Notes under the pieces: generated by a model | What the model was told of the DNA's origin: nothing | Databases searched by the model: none | The model's input: only the letters and a program-made list of their open reading frames with translations | Made by a program: the position numbers and the translations under genes | NCBI GenBank assembly: GCA_013396915.1 | Contig: VWZL01000054.1 | Span: 174,169 to 238,168 of the forward strand | Source: Stercorarius parasiticus | Taxonomy: Eukaryota; Chordata; Aves; Charadriiformes; Stercorariidae | Direction of reading: 5' to 3' | Length of the DNA stretch: 64,000 nt | In this document: piece by piece, positions 13,301 to 24,227 of the stretch | Layout of the letters: the number at the start of each line of letters is the position of its first letter | Numbering within the stretch: position 1 is the first letter of the stretch

Positions 13301-14164
13301 TTTTTGGTGCTTTTGTGCTGCTGTGGTTCTAAGGTTTAGTATCTTTGAGTGCTTCAGTTCTTTGCCTATAAAATAAGCATAAAGCGACTTTTCTGAATTA
13401 CAGTAGTGCTGCCAGGTGCTAGGATACTACTGTATCAAATTCCGTGGAAGTGCTATTCTGATATGTGCAAAAATGAGCTTATGTATTTCAGGACAAGCAG
13501 TTCAGGAGCACAGTCTTTCATTGTGCACACATTTCTTTATTGAAATAAGCAGTAGAATATCTTTGAATGCAATTGGATAAGAGTGATCAAGCACTCTAGA
13601 ATGCATTTTGAGAAAAATACCATGAAGTGTAAATAGTAGCAGGCAGAAGTAAAGCAGTCATTATTTTCCCGTGAATCCATTTCTGCCCAACAGTAGACCA
13701 GCTGATATTGAAATTTCACTTGGATTGTAGCAGTTCAGTGGCAAGCCACGAAACGTATCTATAAACCAAAATACTTGAGAACAAATCCTTATAAATTAAT
13801 AACAGCAGAAAGCAATTACCTGTATTGCTCTTTTGGGAAAGTGAAGATTCAGTTAACTGGAGAGCGATTTGATACTGAGGTGCAGCAGAAGTGTGTTTTC
13901 TTTTTCTTCTGAAGGGAATTTTATCCAAACAAGCTAAAACCAACAAATTGTGTACTACAGTGTACTCTGTGCATGTACTTGCTTAAGACCAGTATATTTT
14001 TTTCTTTCTATCTGGGAGCTGAGTTTTACTGTTATGGTTAATAGTACTCTAGCATTTAGACACTTAACATCAAAATAAACTATACACATAATGTCTCTGC
14101 CAATACAAGCCTTTTGCCTTCATGTTAGACACATGTAGCTTTTCTATTTTTCATTTGTGTACAG

Positions 14165-14393
14165 GTTTGTTTCCCATAATGACATCCATTTTAAATTTAG
14201 GCTTTATTCCCAAACTAAACTATGTGGTGGTTCTAGCAGGAGCTGAGCTAGTTCTAGCTCTAGGAGAAGTTACCCCTTTGCAATTTGCTAGACTTGTAGG
14301 TCAGATCCTAGACTGGAGGAAAAAAAGGGGGATTCCCCTTCTGAGTAAAGTGTTGCATATGGTACATATTTCTCTTAAACATAAGTTGAACAG
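14165..14393 (+). other. Candidate exon (229 nt), unassigned
   Basis: Upstream lies a strong acceptor: a T-rich tract (TTTTCTATTTTTCATTTGTG) ending in TACAG at 14164. The downstream boundary is AACAG|GTAACA at 14393/14394, close to the vertebrate donor consensus. The 229 bases between are open in one frame: two bases complete an incoming codon, then 75 codons, then two bases left over. The encoded segment is leucine- and valine-rich at first and then basic (D-W-R-K-K-R-G). Against it, leucine is often CTA, the rarest leucine codon in vertebrates, and this comes from a local CTAG-rich hairpin. I recognise no homologue. It could be a real coding exon, a noncoding RNA exon, or chance. Confidence 0.28.
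14245..14260. repeat. GAGCTAG-TT-CTAGCTC dyad
   Basis: GAGCTAG (14245-14251) and CTAGCTC (14254-14260) are perfect reverse complements with a two-base centre. It sits inside a short stretch repeating AGCT and CTAG. It lies within the candidate exon at 14165-14393 and explains that exon's unusual CTA codons. Confidence 0.75.
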
Positions 14394-15926
14394 GTAACAC
14401 TCCCATGCTCACTTCCATTTCCAGCACTTTAAAGAGGAGTCCACTCTGAAAGGGTGAATATAGAAAGTTGTCTAGCAGCACAGTGCATCATGTATATATA
14501 GTCATGTGTAATTTATATATGCATGTAGTCGAACTGTGCAACTCCTCTATATATTTTTATATAAAAATGTGGAAAAACTTACTTCCTCAGCGTTTAAGAA
14601 TAGATAGACATAAACTCTATAAACACAAATAAAGTGTCTATTTGTTTACATCAACTACATGCCTGAAGAGTTTATCTCCACTAAATATTCTTGAGTCATT
14701 GGATGCATATAGACATTTATATGTTGTTATTTTTTTACTAGGGAAGTTTTTCATACATTTAGAATACAAGTTACAGCACTCTCCTGCTGTATGCCCTATA
14801 CATTACTGTACTATATTATGAATGATTTCTTCTGAAAAGATTTTTTTTAATTACTCTGAAAACGCTGACTTCCTTAATGATGAAGGAAGATTTGGAAGTT
14901 GTGACCCTCACCTGAAAACTAAAACAAAAGATGTTACTACTTCAAGAGCAACAGCTTCTACTGATTTTGAAATAATTGGCGGAAAAGTCGAGCTGTTCCA
15001 TACCTTTTTGATAAGTGCCTCTGAATTTTTTTTTACCTGTATCTGGGAAGTCAATAGATTTGCAAAAGCAGGAATATTCTGATGGAGGTACTCTGCATCA
15101 CAGCATGCAGGACTCTGTCCCTGCCTTCCCATTGTTTTTCTCCACAAATAATACGCGAATTCAGCTCTTCTCCAGGGAAATGACTAGAATCACTGGTGTT
15201 GGACTGTGGAGATTATTTCTCTTATCACTCATGGGTTAGGGCAGTCCTTTAAAGCATGAGAACCATACTTAATTTCTCTCTGTGCTTGAACAATTTTGAG
15301 CTGTAAATCTCTTCTGTTCATGACACTTTTGTGACCTCTATGCTCAATGGTTTTCTCTCTTTTATTCTTTCCTGTTAATTCTTTTCTGCTTGGCATAAGC
15401 ACTTATTGACAACCACAATCGACTGCTTCCCAGATGAGTGTCCGAATCATCAGAAAATCGTACTTTTTTTTTTTCATTCCATGAATATGTACCTGTTTTA
15501 ATACAAAGTGGAGCAGTGGTTTTCTGTTATAGACAGGAGTATCCCATCAGCACACCCCAAAGCCGGACACTGAGGTCAGTTCAGCATCTTTCAGAGCCTG
15601 ATTGCCTGTGTGAGAAGTGTTGATTGAAATCTTTGCAATTAAGCAGGCAAAGGAAGAAAAGCCAGATTTAGCTCACAGTTGCTAAGACTGTTCTAACTCT
15701 GGAGCTTGATCTCCTGGAAGGAAACAGAGCTATTCCACCCATTCTCTGTTTCAGATTATCTTCTGCATTTTCTCTGCTGTTGAGTGCTGAAAGTGAATTG
15801 TTTCATTTCGAATGGAGTATTTTGCTTCTCAACTATTGTTTGTGTTGGCAAAATGAGACAGAGTACATTTTCTGTTAAATGTTGTGATTTTTATACACTG
15901 TAACTTGAACAGAAAACCAGTTATTG
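14394..15926. other. AT-rich noncoding DNA before the LTR
   Basis: No exon or known repeat is seen. The AT-rich stretch at 14490-14570 has several TATATA runs and a perfect 16-bp palindrome at 14553-14568. An 86-codon plus-strand frame at 14822-15082 has polar, protein-like composition, but it is overlapped by a minus-strand frame and lacks convincing splice sites. Confidence 0.5.
14553..14568. repeat. Perfect 16-bp AT palindrome
   Basis: ATTTTTAT (14553-14560) is followed directly by its reverse complement ATAAAAAT (14561-14568). Such pure A/T palindromes are prone to cruciform extrusion but also arise easily by chance in AT-rich DNA. Confidence 0.8.
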
Positions 15927-15931
15927 GATGC
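15927..15931 (+). repeat. Target-site duplication GATGC (left)
   Basis: GATGC immediately precedes the TG that starts the proposed LTR. The same five bases directly follow the terminal CA at 16727-16731. A 5-bp duplication fits an integrase-mediated insertion and, among vertebrate endogenous retroviruses, is usual for the ERV-L class. Confidence 0.7.
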
Positions 15932-16230
15932 TGTGTTAGGGATAATAGAGGATGGTCTGAGCGAGACATGATGGAAAATTACTAGTTGAACCAAATCCAG
16001 TATACGTGCCGAGAAAAAGGACCTCAGTACTGTTGCTGCAAAAACTGTGTGTATATCCATGAGAACCTGACCTTCGAAGAAGATGATAAGATGGGAGTAC
16101 AACAATGTAGTCAGGTATCAGAGAGCCACTGTTAGCAAAGCTGGATCATGAGTCTGGTAAGGCTTGCTGCATGCACTGGCCACGCATGCAGCGACTCTAG
16201 CCTGTACTTTACCACTCCATCCAGTGCAGG

Positions 16231-16237
16231 ATATAAG
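16231..16237 (+). promoter_or_regulatory. TATA-like box of the LTR
   Basis: ATATAAG lies about 300 bases into the LTR and about 350 bases before the first polyadenylation signal, the expected position for the U3 promoter. Transcription would be expected to begin roughly 25-30 bases downstream, in the GAGA-rich stretch. No transcript evidence is available from sequence alone. Confidence 0.5.
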
Positions 16238-16314
16238 GGGGCTGTCTTGGGCCGGAGAGAGGGAGAGAGAGACATGAGCGCACTTTGAAGATACAGGGGA
16301 CACCCTGAACAAGT

Positions 16315-16579
16315 GCTGTGCCTGCCTCCCCTCTGCTGTACTCATGGAGCTCCTTGTTACCCTGCTGCTCAGCGATGCTACTACAATCTATGGGGTGGTA
16401 AGACTCTCTGAAGTAACTTTTGGAACATTTGGGAACTGCTTAGCAAGGGCCATGCCTACCTCCCTCTGCCATACCGATGTGTCTCCTTGTTATCCTGCCG
16501 CTCAGCGGTACTACTACGATCTATGGGGTGGTAAGACTCTGAAGTAACTTTTGGGACATTTGGGAACTGCTTAGCAAGG
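16315..16579 (+). repeat. Tandem duplication inside the LTR (134 + 131 bp)
   Basis: Copy 1 (16315-16448) and copy 2 (16449-16579) align end to end, starting GCTGTGCCTGCC and GCCATGCCTACC and both ending AACTGCTTAGCAAGG. The 3' halves are nearly identical through the shared block CTATGGGGTGGTAAGACTCT. The 5' halves have more substitutions. A CT dinucleotide in copy 1 is missing from copy 2. A 67-codon open frame (16344-16547) runs across the duplication but is a by-product. Confidence 0.85.
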
Positions 16580-16585
16580 CTTTGC

Positions 16586-16591
16586 AATAAA
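16586..16591 (+). promoter_or_regulatory. AATAAA poly(A) signal 1
   Basis: Canonical AATAAA in GCAATAAAGC, followed about 15 bases later by a T-rich stretch. It lies in the first copy of the 50-bp duplication and would mark the end of the R region of the ancestral LTR. Confidence 0.65.
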
Positions 16592-16635
16592 GCTGAATTC
16601 ACTGTTTTTTTTTTTTCTCTGTACCAAGGCTTCAC

Positions 16636-16641
16636 AATAAA
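16636..16641 (+). promoter_or_regulatory. AATAAA poly(A) signal 2
   Basis: Canonical AATAAA in ACAATAAAGC, 50 bases after signal 1 and followed by a run of about 15 T. It is the duplicate of the first signal. Confidence 0.65.
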
Positions 16642-16726
16642 GCAGAGTTAACCCTTTTTTTTTTTTTTTCTCCTTTGTGTGGGCTCTGGTTTGTACGTTG
16701 GAATCTTTAAAACAGAACTGGTTACA

Positions 16727-16731
16727 GATGC
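16727..16731 (+). repeat. Target-site duplication GATGC (right)
   Basis: Matches 15927-15931 exactly and directly follows the terminal CA of the LTR. Confidence 0.7.
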
Positions 16732-16838
16732 AATTTGCTATCAGTGAAAAACTGCCTTCAAGTTCTGGCTTTTGTGTGGGGCTGGGAGGGGGAGAAGGGA
16801 AAATGTAGTTATTGGAGGATTATCCCCTGGTTGTACAG

Positions 16839-16889
16839 TTTTTGGGGTGGTGTGAGGTTTTTTGTTTGGTTGCTTTTTTGTTTGTTTTG
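16839..16889. repeat. G/T-rich low-complexity tract
   Basis: A mix of G-runs and TTTG repeats just downstream of the LTR. Same class as the other interrupted G/T or A/C tracts in the window. Confidence 0.7.
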
Positions 16890-19291
16890 AAAATGGTGAG
16901 TTCTGTAGAAAACACTACTATATAATGCAGTTTATAGATAAGTGAAACCTCTCAACTAGCAGAATAGGAACACCAATTGTGTACAATTTACTTTGCAGTT
17001 ATATGTGGATTGTTTTTTTTGTGTACGGTGGTGCTCTTTGCTATAGTTGTTGTCCGTTGAGATCGCATTTGCACCGCTAATGGAATGGTTTCTATATAAA
17101 GGTCTGCAGAAGGCAGAAACCCTGTTGGGAAGAACTTAGCTGACACTTCAGCATCTTCAACCATAGAGCACTGCGTCACACCAAAATCAATCATGGTCTG
17201 CTACAGCTGAGCCTTTACAATTTGCCAGAGGGCAAATAAAGAGTCCTAGTGCTAATGTACATCTGTTAGGAGCTGTAAGACCAGTAGTACTGTGAAACTC
17301 AGTGGCTGAAATACTAATTGATGATTATTCCTGTAATGTGTATTGTGACTCTTTGGAAGCTGTCAGAAAAACATGAATGATGTAGTGTGTTCATCTTTTG
17401 AAAAATGTAGGAAAAGGCATCTCCCTTCTGTTGTGTGCAACCTTGTGTGAGGGAGGGGGGAGGGAAAGATAAGTGTGAAACTGTGCATAAATGTTTAAGA
17501 GGGAGGAGAAACCCACAGAAAGACATAAGGAATAACTGAGGGGAAAGGGGTATTTGGGAGCACAGTTGAGGCCTGGAATGTGAATGAACAGACAGCAGGT
17601 CAGAACTGATCTAGGAAGTGAAGACATACAAACAGAAGAAAACAGAGAAAGACTTTGGGATAAACACTCCCAAGACATGGTAGTTATTCACTGAAAGTCC
17701 ATTTTTGCTGTTTTAAGCCTAATTGCATAGACTGGATGGTTCCACTATTTTATCTAAAATAGAAAATATTCTAAGAAGGAAATTTCCAAACCCAAACTTC
17801 TTGTGTTCCCACTGAATATGAAATATCGCCCTTGAGCTTGTGCTACCAATCTTCAGATTTCCCCTTTGTGCACTTTTGAGTATAACACATTAGCAGTACC
17901 TTAGGAGATGCATCTAATTTGCCTGTCCAATTCTAGCAGCCCAAATACAGAAAAAGCATGGCTTCAGGAACTTCCTGTGTATGTACAACGGCTAGAGATA
18001 GATGTTTAATATTTCTGTGGGGATTTCTTAGGTGTAAGCTAAACATTAGCAAGGAATAAAATTGTCAAGGGCATTTCTAGCACCAGGTGCTCCAGGAAAC
18101 AGCCAGTGGTATTTTATTTAGACATTTCAGCCTGTATCTTTGTAAATGTGTGTTTCACTTTCAATATTGAAAAAAAAGATTTATTTTCATTTTTTTTCCC
18201 TCCAGATCCAGTCACAAAAGTGACATGCAGACATGCCTGTGATAACTGAAATATTCTAGGGGGTGGAAGACCTCCTGGATTACAAACCATAATTACTGAA
18301 AAAATTCTACTCTCTTTCTGTGATCTATTCTGCTGCTTTTTCTGGAAGTTAACTTCTTCTGTAGGCAATCAAAAATATTTAATTTTGAGACAGTATATTA
18401 CGACAGCTGTAAAATACACTGTGTTCTCACTGCACATTGGGGTTCAAGAGGAAATAGTTTCATTTGTTTCATTCTTTTTATCACAATAGTCTTTGTGCTC
18501 AAGTGTAGAGTACTTGATAGCTGAGCGGCTGTAGGTTGCTGGATTCATCCAGATCAATTGTCAATGCTTTTTCAGTCTGTTAATCCAGGAATATTGCTGG
18601 GTTCTCTGTAAATGTTCCTGTAGAAAGGAACTTCCTTCCAATGTATGCAGTTAGTAATGTTTCAGTTTTCACTTGGCACAGCTTCTGAGTTGATGAGGAT
18701 CCCTTACACATTCCAGCTTTACTGTACTTAGCTATAATTAAGACAGTTCAGATTATAAAACTAGTATCTCTGTGAAACTGTCTCCAGATTTTTGGACTTC
18801 CTGGAATTACAGTAAGTGCATATCCAGCTAAAATGAGCTCAGGATGAGCAGACAGCATGGGGAAGCATACAGTAGTTTCAATGATTAATGCAAGATATTC
18901 AGGATAATTTTGTACTTGTTGTGTTTGGCTAGTGTGAACTTTTCAGTGGTGGCTTAAGGATTTTTAAGGATCCCTTTTGGCTTTGACAGCTTTATTAAGA
19001 AGGAGAGGGGAGGACATATAACTTAAAACCTCTGAAGATGCAGTATCTTACTCTTACCTACTGCTGACTTGACTGCTCACTCTGGCTTCTCCCCGACTTC
19101 TTGAATTTCTGTTCCCTGAGGGGTTTCATGATGAACGTTCTTTGAACTCCCACACTTTCCACATGCCTTCCCACACAGCCTCTTTTCTTTTTCTAAAAAG
19201 GGATGGAAGAATTCAAACTCACTTGTTGAAAAGCTTTACACAGTGCTGCTGAATCACATCTCAAAATAGGAACAAATCTTTAAATTATCTT

Positions 19292-19351
19292 TAAAAAAAC
19301 CAATAGCAACAAAACACAGGAAAAAACCCAAACCTACCACACCCAAAAAAC
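19292..19351. repeat. A/C-rich low-complexity tract
   Basis: Runs of A broken by CC, CAAC and CCC with almost no G or T for about 60 bases. The A/C strand is on top here. Confidence 0.75.
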
Positions 19352-20504
19352 CTGACCTACGCTCCAACAAAATTGGTAAGACATTGTAGAAGGACAAAAC
19401 AAGTGTGAATCAACTCTTGCAGCATCAATCTAAAAGAAATCTTATAGGTTATCTGCCATTTTAAGAATAAAAATGTATGATGTAGTTCACATAGCTACCA
19501 GATGGCAGCAGCTAGCAATGGACAAGTAGCATGGATATTTGCTACTCAGAAAAGATGTGGATAAAAACTCACTTTACAGTAAATATAAGAGTGAATGCAG
19601 GAAAATTTCTGGTTGACTCTTGCATATTTGTCTCTGTTGTTTACAGATAGACCCAAATGGAAGGATGTAAAGCCCATTAGCAAGACCTTTTACTGGCCAA
19701 ATTTCAGCAGCTGTTATTTTGAAAATTGCCTTAATATTTTGGGGACATAAGAATCTTTATGTTGCTGGGAATCAAGTTGTAGCAGTCAGACAAAATGTAC
19801 TTTATAGCCAATTCTAAATATACTTAGAAAATCAGTGCAAGTTCACATTTCTATCTGACTCTCAAAGTGTGAAAGCTTATTAGAGCACGTTTAAAGTGTA
19901 ACAGGACCTTGCCTGACTGAAGTTGGAACCTGTAACATCTATTTGATGGATATTAATTTGCCAGTTGATAGGAAAGTCTTCCAGTGTCTTAAGCATCGTT
20001 TTCTTTCATTTTGTTTTTCCCCATAATAGAAACTGCCTAAATAGCAAGAACTTAGATATTTTAGGAATGTTTAATGGAAGACTAATGTGTGAGAGAAAAG
20101 GAAGCTGGAAAGCAGTCAACCTGGGTACTTGCATATTCTATTAGCCTTGTCTTCTAGTCTTGCTTTTTATCCCAGGAGCTTTCAATGGTTTTTATTAAAT
20201 AAACTGCAGTATGAAATAAACGGCAAAAAGTCTCTTCTCTTCATTTTTTACTTAATTTCCTCACCGTGATGAGTAAGGCTTCTGGTTTACTCCTTATGCC
20301 TTCAAGGTCCCCATCCTTGGGTCTGTCAATCTGTACCTATACTGCAAATTTCATGCTTAAAGGCTCACTGCAGGGAGTGTCATACGTGTTTTTTCTGTAG
20401 GAGAGACAATTTCTTCCCTCTTGCAAGAACATTGTGGCTGTGCCAGGTAAACTGTAGGCGTAACTCTTTGCTTTACAGAATAAGTAAGATACACTGAGGA
20501 AACT

Positions 20505-20518
20505 GGGGGGGGGGGGGN
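20505..20518. other. G13 run ending in an undetermined base
   Basis: Thirteen G (20505-20517) are followed by N at 20518. An unresolved base at the end of a G homopolymer is what draft sequencing produces, so both the run length and the adjoining reading frame should be treated as uncertain. Confidence 0.9.
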
Positions 20519-23500
20519 TTTTCTGTTGGCACCCCTCAGTCCGTCTGGAGTTCAGTCACTGCTCCTGTGTTTTTGGTTCTGGGCAGACTCATATAAACCT
20601 TTTTGTTCTCTCCTGAGTTCACAGTATAGTTCTTGTATCAGTTTGAAGTCTTTTCATGTTTCTTTTTTTCTTAAGATTTTTTCCATGCCATATCCAGAGA
20701 GGGAGCTTAGTTGCATTTGCCTTTTTTTGTCTAAGCATGCATTGCACCAATAGACACACATGGCTTTCTGCATACCCTCCTGTCTTTCCTCAGTATTGAC
20801 AGTATTCCTCAGTATATATATTCATACATACTCTAGGAGTATACATAAATAATGAGCTATACATGTGCTTTCCTTGCAGTAGTTTTCTGAAAGCATTTTG
20901 GGAATTAGGTTCACAGCTTTTCAAACTTAATTCCTTCTGGTTTAGCTCTGAAACTCTAATTCTAATGTTCTTTATAGGTTTTTTTCCTGTGTTCTCATGG
21001 TATTTTGAAGGGCTTCAGGTAGGCATGTTATACTACTTCTAACTTTCCAAACGCTCACCTCACCCTGCCTGAGTGTTTCTTACTGAGGTTTTCATTAGGT
21101 CCCTGTCATGTTTGTCAGCTGAGTGTGTGTGGAGGAAATGGGACCTTTAAATCACCCAGGACATGTTGGTGTTTTTTATTATGTCTTTTTTTTTATTACA
21201 AACTGTTTGATTTACTAGCTAGGATATCATATGCAAACAATAGTTGCAACATCTTAAGCCCCACTTGTTGCATAGGCAGACAAGGATTTCTTCTCTACAG
21301 ACCTCCTGTGAGTGATTAACATACAGGAGGAATTATTCTTCATGACACTTCAATAATTTTCTTGGTCATCCTTTAATTCTGGTTGGTTATTAGTGTTCCT
21401 TTTCAGTACTTCAAGGGTTTTGCTTATTTTCCCCCAGTATGACCTATTTTTTTCATTGATAGTTCAGGAGTTTTTCATGGTTTAAAACATTGCAAGGAGT
21501 TAAAAGCACTATGACTGACTCACCCGCTGGCTACATCTTAGCGAGTTTACACAAAATCAGAGTCCAATTATACACTGTGTTTGTTATCAACTACAATGAG
21601 AAGATGATAAGGAAAGAATGGCCCAGAGGGTAGGAACTGCATATGCTATCATGGTTGGTGGTGAAAACATCAATAACATTTAAGTTTTGTTTTTAAGTTT
21701 AAAGGGAAACTCATAGTTTTGGGGTGTTCTTTGTTTAAATAAAGACCCTTACTGTTTTGTAAGACTCGTATCAGACATTTTTACTGATTAATTGTAGCAA
21801 TGTAAAGCTACCCAATATGCCATTCATCAGATGTGCTAACTGCCTCATCATTTTGTGGGTCATAGCGAAGCATTGACCTGTGAATTCCAAACTTGTGTGA
21901 TGCATGTTTTGCTTTCCTGGGGTACTGTGTATACACACTCCTTGTTTTAATAAAAATCAGTAGAAAATTTACCCTGGCCTTGAGTATTTAGATTTGTAAC
22001 TTCTCTGTTAATTTTGGAACTCAGGAATACATTTTGTATCATTTGACAGTGTTTGATACTTCCTTTTGAGGAGGATAAAAAGTGATTATTTTCTTGAATT
22101 CTAGTTCCTTCCACTGCATTGACTGTGTAAGCCCTCTTGTTATTGGTACAATTAGCTGCTTAATGCAGGATTCGAAGGAAGATCTCTTATGTAAGCCTTA
22201 ATCTAGGCAACAAAACTAATAAAAGAAATACAAATCTCTTTGCTTCTCATCTCTGTATTGATTACTGTCTGATTGCATCTGGCAGTAACTTGACTACCAC
22301 CTAGAAGTGATCAGTGTAGGAAGCTGGCCATTGGCAGGGTGTTTAAGAGCCTCCTGTGGCTTGTTTGACAAATACAGGTGTCTGTCAATTTACATCCACA
22401 AAGGAAAAAAGCCTTTGCCTTTACCATTGAAGCACTCTCCATACTAGGGAGACCAAAAAATTTTTCAGTATGAGACTTGAGTACAATAGTAGGGGGAAAG
22501 ACAATGGGAGATGGCTACAAACCCTTGCCTGTCTTCTTCCGTGTTGTTGGTCTATAGCATTCTGGACACCCTTGCCATCTACCTACCATCTATTTATCAG
22601 GAATCCCAAAAGTACCTTTGCACAGCAACAGGTATGTATCAGTCTCAGCTGGCATCCTCTGCCAATAATTTCCTCCTGCAAGAATTAATTTGTCATGTTG
22701 ATATAACGATTGTTTTTTCTACCATACCTGAATATCTTTGTAGAAACTTAGCTAAGCTATGACTTGTAGTGTCTCTGCCTTGTGTCTGTCTTAAATATTG
22801 GCTTCTCATAATATTGATAGAACACTTTATTTCATGGAAATGTTTGCATCTTTCCTGCACCCTCCCCCCTTCAATTTTACTTTCATGCTGTTAGTTTTCT
22901 CTTCAAATATTATGGTAAGACTTGATTAACTGAAGCAAAAGCACTGTGTACATGTGAAATGGAGACTAGGACCAACCCCAGCCTAACACACCACAGCTGT
23001 TGGAGGTTCCTGCCCCAGGGGGTTCATGTCCTGCTGCCCTGCAGTAAAGGGACCTTCTGTTGGTACAGGCAGAGATCTAAGACACCTGCATGCCAGGCTG
23101 AACACATGGAACTCCTGGTGCCTGTTGCTGTTGGGGTTTCTTTGTTTTCATTGAAGTCACTATTCTGATGTATATTTTATTTATGGTATCAGGGAAAAGC
23201 ACAATAGCTCTATTAACTGTATCTTCCCCCTTTAAAAAGCACCTGTGCTCTTATAATATGGAACAAGTCTCTTTCATTTCAGATTAAGAATTAATACAGT
23301 GCTGTGTTCTCTGTATAATGTGATTTATATTCAAAGACTGCTGAATGCCTTACTATATATTTTAAGACAGAGACCAATTACTTTTCCAGTGCAGCTGCAT
23401 TACAAGGTTCTGGTGGCATACATAAGGCAGTGCTCCAGTGTAGATGTTGAATGATAATTGTTGTGTCAGAAGACCACAGTAGGCCACATAGTCTGTGCTG

Positions 23501-24192
23501 TGAGATTTCTATCTGTGATGAGCAAGAGAAGCACGGCAAGACTAGTGCTGCCACGCTCCAGCAATACGTGGGTGAACGAAGTCATCAGGGCTTGTAATAA
23601 GTTGTTGTTGGATCAGAGCAGCACTGCGAAGTGAACGTACTGTTGATAATCCTGAGAACTGAAAAATGCAGGAACTCCGTTCTCAGATGTGGTAAGGAGC
23701 ACAGTGTAGCTGGAGCCAAAGCGTAACTATAAAGTTAGCGTTAGAAAACCATGGGCAAATCAAACAAGTCTTTACTGGAGAAGTTGCTTGTTTCTCACGT
23801 ACATAGACACACAGATATTCAAAGCTAGTTCATGTCTAACTTGCTGTGTTTCTGCCCATTTTTATGTGTCTTCTACAAGCTGTGTTACATACCTGTCTCA
23901 AGTAACTACCTTTTGCATACATTGCAGTAGCTTATTTTGTAGTGCACACTTCTTAGATTTTTCTCACTTTATTTCCTGTAGCTTTATCTGCGTAGTAATT
24001 TGACAATTTTCTGTTCTCTTAGTATGCCAATGTAGTAATCTCCAAAATGACAGAAGAGCCAACTCCAGGTTACAAGCAGCAGTATTTTTGTTACTGTTCT
24101 CCCATAATGCTTTAAGGAAGCTCTTAATAGTAACATGAAAATAGTAAACTACTTACTGTTTTACATAAAACTATTGATATAAAATATCTCTG

Positions 24193-24227
24193 GAAAAAAA
24201 AAACCAACCACAAATCAAAAAAAAAAG
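24193..24227. repeat. A/C-rich tract
   Basis: Two A-runs joined by CCAACCACAAATC. Interrupted poly(A) of the class repeated through the window. Confidence 0.7.

Larger units (their letters stand above)
6861..14164. other. Long AT-rich single-copy interval
   Basis: More than 7 kb with no recognisable transposon, RNA gene or exon. Small features include short T-runs (8101-8111, 8813-8823), an 8-bp inverted repeat at 9652-9675, a 7-bp inverted repeat at 10318-10333 and an A-run near 12642. Open frames are all under 90 codons and look random in composition. Diverged repeats may be hidden here. Confidence 0.55.
16575..16674 (+). repeat. Second tandem duplication carrying the poly(A) signals
   Basis: CAAGGCTTTGCAATAAAGC (from 16575) and CAAGGCTTCACAATAAAGC (from 16625) are offset by exactly 50 bases. 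Each is followed by about 20 bases and then a T-run ending in TCT or TCC. The unit is the polyadenylation region, so the LTR has two AATAAA signals. Confidence 0.8.
15932..16726 (+). mobile_element. Solo LTR of an endogenous retrovirus (ERV-L-like)
   Basis: The element starts TGTGTTAGG and ends GGTTACA, giving the usual TG...CA ends, and is flanked by exact GATGC duplications. In order it holds a U3-like region (15932 to about 16255), a TATA-like box (16231-16237), a purine-rich GAGA stretch just downstream, two copies of a 131-134 bp repeat (16315-16579), and two AATAAA signals (16586-16591 and 16636-16641), each followed by a T-rich stretch. A U5-like tail of about 85 bases follows. No primer-binding site or internal viral gene follows the 3' end, so this is a single LTR left by recombination between the two ends of a provirus. 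The total of 795 bp is within the normal LTR range. Class assignment rests only on the 5-bp duplication. Confidence 0.75.
16732..20504. other. AT-rich noncoding DNA after the LTR
   Basis: No exon or named repeat is seen. There is a G/T-rich tract at 16839-16889, a purine-rich stretch at about 17440-17660 on the plus strand (which opens long minus-strand frames), and an A/C-rich tract at 19292-19351. The 84-95 codon minus-strand frames here are compositional and have no family resemblance. Confidence 0.55.

Noticed and set aside
14822..15082. 86-codon plus-strand frame with polar, protein-like composition
   Set aside because: No splice acceptor or initiation context, and a 79-codon minus-strand frame overlaps it. 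Nothing supports coding beyond being open.
16344..16547. 67-codon frame inside the LTR
   Set aside because: It lies across the tandem duplication of a solo LTR, and similar short frames are common in LTRs without being coding.
16727..16800. Primer-binding site and internal retroviral region after the LTR
   Set aside because: No tRNA-complementary TGG-type site or gag-like frame follows; the target duplication comes directly after the terminal CA.
17391..17678. 95-codon minus-strand frame rich in S, L, P and F
   Set aside because: Product of the purine-rich plus strand; composition explains the lack of stops.
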